From Stomorhina lunata (Eukaryota; Arthropoda; Insecta; Diptera; Rhiniidae): a stretch of 64,000 nt of DNA. The position numbers and the translations under genes were made by a program. The notes below the pieces were generated by a model. It was given only the letters and a program-made list of their open reading frames with translations, did not search any database and was not told the DNA's origin. Positions 55,163-64,000 of this stretch are shown here, piece after piece. Each line of letters starts with the position of its first letter. The stretch's first letter is position 1. Location of the stretch: NCBI GenBank assembly GCA_933228675.1, contig OW121743.1:16511384-16575383 (forward strand), given 5' to 3'.

Positions 55163-58100
55163 TTAATATTCCATTTGTACGCCTATATGACCTTTTTTTT
55201 TAAACAAATTTAGCAAAATGTCACATTTGGAACTTAAAAAATAACTTAATAATTCTTGCTTACTTGCGCTGTTAAGTAAATAGTGCTTATTCCAACGAAA
55301 TGTTAAGAATTTTGATAATGGATTCCTATAGAAAACATCATCCTCTAAAATCTGATACCCCATTGGCCTGTCTACGTTTTCTGGTTCCCTGGAAATTTGC
55401 ATTTTTGATCTGTTCTTTTAATATCTTAAAAACTCACTCTGTTAAGCCAATAACTTCTAGCAATATACTCTGTTAAGGGTTCCAACCATGTATTCAGATA
55501 GAAAACATCCTCCCCTACAATTTGATATCCAATTTGTCCGCATAGCATAACTAGTTCCAGGGGAATTTGTTTTCTGAATTATTTAGTATATTTTTTTACT
55601 CGCTCTGTTAAGTTATTAATTCTTCCCAATGGATTCTTTTAAGGGTTTCAAACATGTATTCAGATAGAAAACATCCTCCCCTCCATTTCGATATCCAATT
55701 TGTCCAACTAGCTTAGCGGGTACCCCGGGATTTTTTTCTGAACTATTTACTTTATTTGTTTATTTACTCGCTCTGTTAAGTTAATAATTCTTACCAATGT
55801 GCTCTGTTAAGGGTTCCAACCATGTATTCAGATAGAAAACATCCTCCCCTAAAATTTAATATCCAATTTATCCGCAAAAACTTCCTTTTTTCTTGAAAAT
55901 TTTAGCAAAATCTCACATTTGAAATTTTTGAAATATCTTAATAATTCTTGCTAACTTGCTCTGTTGAGTTAATATTTCCTATCCTAACGCCATGTTAAGA
56001 GTTTTAATAATGGATTCCTTTAGAAAACATCATCCTCTAAAATTTGATATCCCATTTGCCCGCCTACGTTTTCTGGTTCCCTGGTAATTTGTATTCTTTA
56101 TCTCTTTTCTTAATAACTCACTCTGTTAAGCTAATAACTTCCACCAACACGCTCTGTTAAGGGTTCCAAACATGTACTCGGATAGAAAACAACCTCCCCT
56201 ACATTTCAATATCCGATTTGTCCGACTAGCTTAACGGGTTCATTGGAAATTTGTATTTCTGATCTATTCACTTTATTTCTAATTAAGTCGCTCTGTTAAG
56301 TTATTAGTTCCCACCAACATGCAATGTTAAGGGTTCCAAGCATGTATTCAGATAGAAAACATCCTCTCCCATATTTCGATATCCAATTTGTCTGACTAGC
56401 TTAACGGGTTCCCTGGAAATTTGTATTTCTAAACTATTCGCTTTATTTCTTATTACGTCGCTCTGTTAAATTATTAACTTTCACCAATATGCACTGTTAA
56501 GGATTCCAAGCATATATTCAGATAGAAAATATCCTCCCCTACAACTTGATATCTAATTTGTCCTTCTAACTTAACTGCTTCCCGTTAAATTCGTATTTCT
56601 AAGCTATTCAGTTTATATCTTACTACCTCTGTTAAGTTATTAATTCCTGCTAACACACTCTGTTAAGGGTTCCAAATAGGTATTCAGATAGAAAACATCC
56701 TGTCCTACAAATTGATATCCAATTTGTCCAAGTAAATAAACTGGTTCCCGATAATTTCGCATTCCTGAACTATTTGCTTTATTTCATACTAACTCGCTCT
56801 GTTAAGTTAATAATTCCTACTAACACACTCTGTTAAGGGTTTCAAACATGTATTCAGATATAAAACATCCTCCCCTACAACTTGATATCCAATTTGTCTT
56901 CCTAAGTTAACTGGTTCCTGGGAAATTTGTATTTCTAAACTATTTGCTTTATTTCTTACTAACTCCCTCTGTTAAGTTATTAATTCCTATCAACAAGCTC
57001 TGTTAATGATTCTAACCATGGATACCCATAGAAAACATCATCCTCTACAACCAGATACCTGATTTGTCCCCTCTCTTCTGATTACCTGGAGTTTAGCATT
57101 GTCGACGTACACATATTATTTCTTACTAACTTCTCTGTTAAGTTCATAATTTCTGCCAATATGTTCTGTTAAAAGTTCTAACCAAGGACTTCCATAGAAA
57201 ACATTTGCCTCTAAAATTTGGTATACCATTTGTGCGTCTGCGTTAGCTGGCTCCTTAGAAATTTGTATTCCTGGTGCATTTTATTTATTTTTTTTAAACT
57301 CGATCTGTTAAGTTAATAATTTTTAGCCACACTCTCTGTTAAAGGTTCTGATCATGGATTTTCATAGAAAACTTGTTCTTTTACAATATAATATCCCATT
57401 TGCTCGTTCACGTGGTTCCCTATTCGTATTCCTGATGTATTTTCTTTTTCCCTACAGACTCGCTCTGTTAACTTAATAATTTCTACCAACACGCTCTGTT
57501 AAGAACTCAGATCTAGGTTTCAGATGGAAAACACATTCCCCTACCTTCCGATATCCCATTTGTCCATCCACGTTAGCTGTTTCTCTAGGAATTCGTATTC
57601 CTGACGTATTCTCATTATTTTTATTAAGTACTCTGTTAAGTTAATAGTTCCTACTAACATGCTCTGTTAAATATTGTAACCATTGATTCCCAAAAAAAAA
57701 ACTTGTTTCTTTTCACGTTTATACCCCATTTGCATGCCCGGACTATATGTTTCCCAGAAAATTCGTATTAAATATATATTCTCTTTATTTTATACTAACT
57801 CCCTCTGTTAAGTTTATAATTCCTCCAAAAACGCTCTGTTAAAAAATCTGATCATTGTTTTTTATAAAAAACATTTTCTCTTACAATTTGATACCAAATC
57901 TTCCCGCCCATATTAACTGATTCTTAAGGAATTCGTTATTATGTTGTGTATTTCTTATCAACTGGCTCTGTTAAGTGAATTATTGCTGGCAACACTCTCT
58001 GTTAAGGGTTCTAATTGTCAGATCCCATAGAAAACATTCTCCTCTAAAATTTGATGACCCTTTAGTCGGCCCAACTTAACTGTTTCACTGGCAATTCGTA

Positions 58101-58170
58101 TTCCTAATATATTCTCTTTATTTTCATTGTTTTACAGAGCTATGTTAACTACATGATACAGGTCTGTTAA
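55163..58170. repeat. About 170-bp satellite, 17-18 diverged copies
   Basis: Each unit contains two CTCTGTTAAG boxes about 36 bp apart, then TATTCAGATAGAAAACATCC, TCCCCTACAATTTGATATCC and CTGGTTCCCTGGAAATTTGT. Unit heads lie near 55434, 55607, 55774, 55959, 56123, 56291, 56460, 56626, 56796, 56967, 57135, 57305, 57463, 57627, 57801, 57964 and 58145. Copies become more diverged toward the right end. On minus several units share a peptide-like reading, but stops interrupt most. Confidence 0.93.
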
Positions 58171-58256
58171 CTGCGATGGTTTTTGTCTAGAGTTAAAAAT
58201 TTCAAATTTATTTTTGAATACTCTAGTTTTTATAGGAGAATTTTTCTATAAACACT

Positions 58257-58700
58257 CGAATTTTGAAAATTCTCTTACAAAATTCTCTTTTGAAAATTTT
58301 CCTATAAAAACTGGAATTTTGAAAATTCTTCTACAAAAACACGAATTTTGAAAATTCTCCTATAAAAACTCGAATTTTGAAAATTCTCCTATAAAAATTC
58401 GAACTTTGAAAATTTTTCTATAAAAACTGGAATTTTGAAAATTCTCCTATGAAAACTCGAATTTTGAAAATTCTGCTATAAAAAGATGAATTTTAAAAAT
58501 TCTCCTATAAAAACTCGAATTTTGAAAATTCTCCTATAAAAACTGGAATTTTGAAAATTCTCCTATAAAAACTGGAATTTTGAAAATTTTTCTATAAAAA
58601 CTGGAATTTTGAAAATTCTCCTATAAAAACTCGAATTTTCAAAATTGTCCTTTAAAAACTCGAATTTTGAAAATTCTTTTAAATTTTTTTTTTCGAATTT
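58257..58700. repeat. 29-bp minisatellite (about 15 copies)
   Basis: The unit contains the 15-bp palindrome GAATTTTGAAAATTC followed by TCCTATAAAAACTC (or CTGG). It adjoins the 170-bp satellite on its left. No coding frame. Confidence 0.93.
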
Positions 58701-58704
58701 TCAA

Positions 58705-59335
58705 AATTCTAGAATTTGTTAGGTATTTTTTTTTCTCTTAAATTCCGATTATTTATTTTATTTCTATTATTTATTTGAAAACTTCTATAACAATAGATGT
58801 CAGTTGTGGTTAAAAAGATAAATGTTCAAATATAAAAATGGGTTAGAGCAAATACTTTAAATGCCAATATCGAAAATACAACAGCAAAACTATTGACATA
58901 TCTATTCCCTCGAAATGTAAGGGGGAAACTTTATACATTCACATAAAATTGATTTTATTTTCTAAAAACTTATTTAAACATAACAAAATTTTTTGCTCTA
59001 TTTTACTTCGAATGTGTACGAGTATCTATAAATATGAAATTCTTAATATCTCTTGACATACATTCAATTTATTTACAAAAGTGATGATATTTAATAGTAA
59101 TAAATTTATTTCACATGTCATAGAGTTTTTTTAACTAGAACTTTTTAAATAATTACAGATTTTCTAAGCTAATCTACAGACTGTGGCTGTGGAAGCAACA
59201 TTTTAAGTCTATTTTATAACACACAATTATTAAGTTATACATAATTGCCGCTATCTAGTATTTCAATATTTAGAGTATTGAAATTTGAATAAATTGAGCT
59301 TGTTCAAAAAAAAATTTAATTTTTCAGATGTCTTT
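58705..59335. other. AT-rich spacer, nothing recognised
   Basis: About 630 bp between two minisatellites without a recognised feature. Confidence 0.45.
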
Positions 59336-59340
59336 CTTAA

Positions 59341-61682
59341 GTCTTCCTATCGTCAACTTTTCTATAGAAAAGCCTTCCTATCGTCAAATTTTCTATAGAA
59401 AAGCCTTCCTATCGTCAACTTTTCTATAGAAAAGCCTTCCTATCGTCAACTTTTCTATAGAAAAGCCTTCCTATCGTCAACTTTTCTATAGAAAAGTCTT
59501 CCTATCGTCAACTTTTCTACAGAAAAGTCTTCCTATCGTCAACTTTTCTATAGTAAAAACTTCCTATCGTCAACTTTTCTATAGTAAAGTCTTCCTATCG
59601 TCAACTTTTCTATAGTAAAGTCTTCCTATCGTCAACTTTTCTATAGTAAAGTCTTCTTATCGTCAACTTTTCTATAGAAAAGTCTTCCTATCGTCAACTT
59701 TTCTATTGAAAAGTGTTCTTATCGTCAACTTTTCTATAGAAAAGTCTTCCTATCGTCAACTTTTCTATAGAAAAGTCTTCCTATCGTCAACTTTTCTATA
59801 GAAAAGTCTTCCTATCGTCAACTTTTCTATAGAAAAGTCTTCCTATCGTCAACTTTTCTATAGAAAAGTCTTCCTATCGTCAACTTTTCTATAGAAAAGT
59901 CTTCCTATCGTCAACTTTTCTATAGAAAAGTCTTCCTATCGTCAACTTTTCTATAGAAAAGTCTTCCTATCGTCAACTTTTCTATAGAAAAGTCTTCCTA
60001 TCGTCAACTTTTCTATAGAAAAGTCTTCCTATCGTCAACTTTTCTATAGAAAAGTCTTCCTATCGTCAACTTTTCTATAGAAAAGTCTTCCTATCGTCAA
60101 CTTTTCTATAGAAAAGTCTTCCTATCGTCAACTTTTCTATAGAAAAGTCTTCCTATCGTCAACTTTTCTATAGAAAAGTCTTCCTATCGTCAACTTTTCT
60201 ATAGAAAAGTCTTCCTATCGTCAACTTTTCTATAGAAAAGTCTTCCTATCGTCAACTTTTCTATAGAAAAGTCTTCCTATCGTCAACTTTTCTATAGAAA
60301 AGTCTTCCTATCGTCAACTTTTCTATAGAAAAGTCTTCCTATCGTCAACTTTTCTATAGAAAAGTCTTCCTATCGTCAACTTTTCTATAGAAAAGTCTTC
60401 CTATCGTCAACTTTTCTATAGAAAAGTCTTCCTATCGTCAACTTTTCTATAGAAAAGTCTTCCTATCGTCAACTTTTCTATAGAAAAGTCTTCCTATCGT
60501 CAACTTTTCTATAGAAAAGTCTTCCTATCGTCAACTTTTCTATAGAAAAGTCTTCCTATCGTCAACTTTTCTATAGAAAAGTCTTCCTATCGTCAACTTT
60601 TCTATAGAAAAGTCTTCCTATCGTCAACTTTTCTATAGAAAAGTCTTCCTATCGTCAACTTTTCTATAGAAAAGTCTTCCTATCGTCAACTTTTCTATAG
60701 AAAAGCCTTCCTATCGTCAACTTTTCTATAGAAAAGTCTTCCTATCGTCAACTTTTCTATAGAAAAGTCTTCCTATCGTCAACTTTTCTATAGAAAAGTC
60801 TTCCTATCGTCAACTTTTCTATAGAAAAGTCTTCCTATCGTCAACTTTTCTATAGAAAAGCCTTCCTATCGTCAACTTTTCTATAGAAAAGCCTTCCTAT
60901 CGTCAACTTTTCTATAGAAAAGCCTTCCTATCGTCAACTTTTCTATAGAAAAGTCTTCCTATCGTCAACTTTTCTATAGAAAAGTCTTCCTATCGTCAAC
61001 TTTTCTATAGAAAAGTCTTCCTATCGTCAAATTTTCTATAGAAAAGTCTTCCTATCGTCAACTTTTCTATAGAAAAGCCTTCCTATCGTCAACTTTTCTA
61101 TAGAAAAGTCTTCCTATCGTCAACTTTTCTATAGAAAAGTCTTCCTATCGTCAACTTTTCTATAGAAAAGTCTTCCTATCGTCAACTTTTTTATAGAAAA
61201 GTCTTCCTATCGTCAACTTTTCTATAGAAAAGTCTTCCTATCGTCAACTTTTCTATCGTCAACTTCCTATCGTCAACTTTTCTATAGAAAAGTCTTCCTA
61301 TCGTCAACTTTTCTATAGAAAAGTCTTCCTATCGTCAACTTTTCTATAGAAAAGTCTTCCTATCGTCAACTTTTTTATAGAAAAGTCTTCCTATCGTCAA
61401 CTTTTCTATAGAAAAGTCTTCCTATCGTCAACTTTTCTATAGAAAAGTCTTCCTATCGTCAACTTTTCTATAGAAAAGTCTTCCTATCGTCAACTTTTCT
61501 ATAGAAAAGTCTTCCTATCGTCAACTTTTCTATAGAAAAGTCTTCCTATCGTCAACTTTTCTATAGAAAAGTCTTCCTATCGTCAACTTTTCTATAGAAA
61601 AGTCTTCCTATCGCCATTTTTTTCTATAGAAAAGTCTTCCTATCGTCAACTTTTCTATAGAAAAGTCTTCCTATCGTCAACT
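59341..61682. repeat. 31-bp palindromic minisatellite, about 75 copies
   Basis: Unit: the perfect 18-bp palindrome ACTTTTCTATAGAAAAGT followed by CTTCCTATCGTCA. Over about 2.3 kb most copies are identical. Variants (GCC for GTC at the junction, TAGTAAAGT, TTTTTTATAG) cluster mainly in the first 12 units and in short runs near 60.70-60.93 and 61.08 kb. One partial-unit slip is at about 61250-61285. High homogeneity indicates recent expansion or continuing gene conversion. Confidence 0.99.
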
Positions 61683-62710
61683 CTAGTTCAAAACGAGGGG
61701 ATCTGCGTTGCCAACTTCTTTGGTAACTAAGTCTGTTGCCAGACTGCCACACTTACCCCCAAAATATTTTGTTCATTTTACCGCAAGATTTATTTTATTA
61801 TTGATTGCATTTCCTTTTATTTCTCTGGTCTTTTATTTCAAAATTGCATTTTGTTTTTTTTTGCCAGTTTCAGGTCTCAAAGTTATTTGATAACATTTTT
61901 CTTAAGCCAGAGGGAATTTAGAAAAATTATTTCAATTTTTGTTTTGTGAAATATTGAAAAATATTGTACAAAATGTCTAACTATTTTAACAAGCAAAAGG
62001 AGGTGCCTTGTTGAAAAGCTTATAAATAAAGTACATGAGAATTATTGAAAAAAATAGTAGGGGTACTCACAGTTTTGGGAAAATTTATAAATCAAGTGGA
62101 ATAATTAAAATCTGTAAAAAAAAGAAAAATCAAATTTGTAGTTTTAAAAATTTCTTTAGATCATAAAATATTAAAAATCTTTTGTAAATTTTTTTTGAAC
62201 CTAAAAACTTTCCTTAGTTTCCCTAAAACTTAATCATATTAACTTGTTAGGAAAGAAAATTTTTTAGACTCTTTTGTTTTCTGTGTCTTTTAAGTTCATG
62301 AAACATATAATTTACATAGTTAAGTTTTTTTCCTCTTTAATCCTTCCATTCTAGGAATATTTTTTAGTTATTTGTTGTAAGAGTTTAGTTAAAACCCCTT
62401 GAAACTATGTGTTGTGATGAGTTTTCTGCTTTAAGGGTTTCATAATACGATTAGTCTGGCCACTATGGAATAGAAATGTGAAAGGTAAACAGAAATTTCA
62501 AACTAAGTAATGTCATTTCAGCTTTTTTCTGTTACGTTTTAAAGTTTCTATCTAATAAAATCTAGTTTTAGAGTTTATATCTCATAAAATACACATTTAA
62601 GTGCTTTTTCATACTTAAGCACTTAATGTTAAAGTACAGTTGGCAACACTTGCCTTAAAATCTCTGTTTACAAAACCCAATTGCATATAAAACTCACACA
62701 CTCCTAAGCA
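61683..62710. other. AT-rich intergenic DNA, no gene seen
   Basis: The only notable items are GTTGCCAACTTC near 61709 and GTTGGCAACACTTGCC near 62639, relatives of a motif also at 37.43 kb. The plus frame 61708-61890 is hydrophobic and low in complexity and has no start, splice or family support. Confidence 0.45.
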
Positions 62711-62744
62711 TACACACTCACACACACACACACACACACACACA
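62711..62744. repeat. (CA)n microsatellite
   Basis: 34 bp of alternating CA with one CTCA interruption near its start. Confidence 0.97.
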
Positions 62745-62778
62745 TTTGCTGTAGTACAAGTCTTGCTCTAATAACAAT

Positions 62779-63454
62779 CAGGGATGGCAAACATGGTACA
62801 ATTGTACTTTTTATACCCTTTACCATAAATAGGTGGAAATGGAGGGCAAACATGGTACAATTGATAACATTTTGTAAAAACTGTTATCATTTTGCAAAAT
62901 TTCAAGATAATCGGTCCACATTTGACCCTGGTCCTCATAAAGTCGAAATGACGGAAACAGCTTAAATTTATAAGTCTAGGGAAAATGTTTGTATGATGAC
63001 AACGTGAATTTCGTCGCAGGCGTGGCAGACCCCAGAGTAGCTGTTCTGCAGAGAATATTGCTGCTGTAGCCGAGGATGTCATGGAAGCGCCGTCGACATC
63101 GACCAGACGACGTGCCACGCAAATGGGTATCTGTCGACAGTCTTTACAGCGAATTTTGGTAAAAGATTTGAAGATGTTTCCGTACAAAGTCCAGACGGTG
63201 CATCAGCTGTTACGAAAGTTTTGATGGAAAATGCCATAAAAAGGGCTAAAATGACAATCAACTGTGGCGGCAGCCATTTACATGACATCATATTCTCGAC
63301 TTGATGTAAAAAAAATTAAAAGACCAAAGAGCCGATATGCTTCTTCTTTATATACTGTAGCATATTTTATATAAAAATTGTGCCTTTATGGTCTTAAAAG
63401 TACATTTTGTTTAAATATTTGGTACAAAATCAAGAAAGCCATTTTCCATCCCTG
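62779..63454. mobile_element. Non-autonomous hAT-like element with 8-bp target duplication
   Basis: CAGGGATGG at 62779-62787 and its complement CCATCCCTG at 63446-63454 are the termini. ATAACAAT lies immediately outside on both sides (62771-62778 and 63455-63462), an exact 8-bp duplication. A CAGGG-type end plus an 8-bp duplication is the hallmark of the hAT superfamily. The 676-bp interior has no hAT transposase. It holds a TATACCCTTTACC piece flanked by a 19-bp direct repeat (GGCAAACATGGTACAATTG at about 62786 and 62843) and a deleted mariner gene. Confidence 0.8.
63012..63304 (+). pseudogene. Internally deleted mariner-type transposase inside the hAT-like element
   Basis: The frame from 63012 gives RRRGRPQSSCSAENIAAVAE, then RRRATQMGICRQSLQRILVK and DLKMFPYKVQTVHQLL. 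This is the linker and second helix-turn-helix of a mariner transposase. After TGA at 63222-63224 the sequence jumps to GGSHLHDIIFST, the usual C-terminal end of this protein group. The whole catalytic DDE/D core (about 200 residues) is missing. Confidence 0.75.
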
Positions 63455-63639
63455 ATAACAATAACAAATTATTGGTTTTATATTTACCGTTATTTTCTTG
63501 TTTTGGTATCTTTTTTCGCTCTTCCCGATGAGTGTTTGTCGGTTTATTTGCAAACATTAATTGAATTTTCTTGTTATTTTGGAATTAGCAAACAGTTAAA
63601 AAATGTTGTCTCATTTTAAATTTAGCTAAATTTTGAAAA

Positions 63640-64000
63640 ATATTGCATATTTCGATGGAAAGTCATAATAGGCTTCAATAGGCCCTTCAAAGACGGAAGG
63701 GATTTATGCAACGCATTGTGACTGTAGTTCGTCTCCAGGCTTCATTACAATAATCCCAAGCGCAGAATATTCCGCGGTCAGGCTTCCAAGTCGGCAGCCA
63801 AACCCTAGATATACGGTTCCAAGTTCATTCTCTGTATTTGGTCGGCATAGTCCATTATGAGTTGTTAAAACCGACTAAACCATCACGGGCGATCATTATG
63901 GAATGCAATTAATGGATTTGAGCCAAGCATTGAACGACAAACGACCGCAATACAACGAGAGACATTTTAAAGTAATTTTAAAGAATGACAATGCTCGAAC
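63640..64000 (+). pseudogene. Mariner transposase fragment running off the window
   Basis: Pieces in shifting frames match the catalytic region of mos-type mariners: RIVT near 63.71 kb, HYNNPKRRIFRGQASKSAAK (63.74-63.81 kb), GIVHYELLKPTK (63.85-63.88 kb), ITGDHYGMQLMDLSQALNDK and RPQYNERHFKVILKNDNAR at the window end. The last box, KNDNAR, is where the second catalytic Asp lies. At least one stop (after SAAKP) and several frame shifts. This family differs from the two DD41D elements. Confidence 0.8.

Noticed and set aside
59341..61682. Possible origin of replication or tandem promoter array because of TATAG cores
   Set aside because: No gene follows, no initiator or TATA consensus beyond the palindrome, and the homogeneity is explained by satellite amplification.
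62768..63291. Minus-strand frames across the hAT-like element
   Set aside because: They are antisense to the plus-strand mariner remnant and cross the element's inserted pieces.

Overview
The window looks like intergenic and intronic DNA of a dipteran fly, most likely a calyptrate (blow-fly or house-fly-like) genome. It is very AT-rich, has short GT...AG introns in one gene and multi-kilobase introns in another, and is packed with mariner, RTE-like and jockey-like remnants, GACA/GACG microsatellites and long minisatellite arrays. There are no operons, ribosome-binding sites, CRISPR arrays or phage genes. The species assignment is inference from composition and element families only.

Only two host genes can be supported. 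(1) A small plus-strand gene at 203-1039 has four exons and encodes a putative secreted 206-residue protein with Trp/Gln/Asn-rich repeats. (2) A five-exon minus-strand gene runs from 34026 down to 16813 and would encode about 800 residues. It was assembled from splice signals whose phases all agree. It carries three irregularities: an in-frame TAG in exon 1, a pair of compensating frame slips at the start of exon 2, and a GT...AC intron before exon 3. I do not recognise its family. Its last about 60 residues look conserved-protein-like; most of the rest looks disordered and Gln/Asn/His/Ser/Thr-rich.

Layout. 0.2-1.2 kb: small secreted-protein gene. 1.2-2.1 kb: 31-bp palindromic minisatellite. 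2.1-5.3 kb: complex repeats with GACA/GACG tracts and an 18-bp minisatellite. 5.3-7.7 kb: empty AT-rich DNA. 7.7-10.1 kb: jockey-like LINE joined to an RTE tail. 10.4-15.65 kb: microsatellite-bearing complex repeat followed by eleven 290-bp satellite units. 16.15-16.32 kb: a MITE. 16.8-34.0 kb: the five-exon gene, whose introns hold LINE fragments, a hairpin-bearing repeat array, a possible LTR, a foldback element, a DD41D mariner, a 500-bp duplication and a 35/22-bp minisatellite. 34.6-36.3 kb: the same minisatellite in inverted orientation, so that exon 1 lies between the two arms of a giant inverted repeat. 38.2-40.0 kb: more of that minisatellite, itself duplicated as a 720-bp block. 40.4-43.5 kb: LINE debris, a tRNA-like SINE head and LINE-derived tandem repeats. 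45.5-48.8 kb: an RTE-like element interrupted by an inverted copy of its own 3' end. 50.1-52.9 kb: another RTE copy split by a second DD41D mariner at a TA site. 53.2-54.7 kb: two foldback elements. 55.2-58.2 kb: about 170-bp satellite. 58.2-58.7 kb: 29-bp repeat. 59.3-61.7 kb: about 75 copies of a 31-bp palindromic repeat. 62.8-63.5 kb: hAT-like element with an 8-bp target duplication, containing a deleted mariner. 63.6-64.0 kb: another mariner fragment running off the window.

All transposase and reverse-transcriptase genes seen are broken by stops, frame shifts or deletions, so I see no active mobile element. The most unusual structure is the giant inverted minisatellite enclosing exon 1. 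Next come the two unlinked arrays sharing a 31-bp period and an 18-bp dyad centred on CTATAG, and the stem-loop-bearing and LINE-derived satellites.
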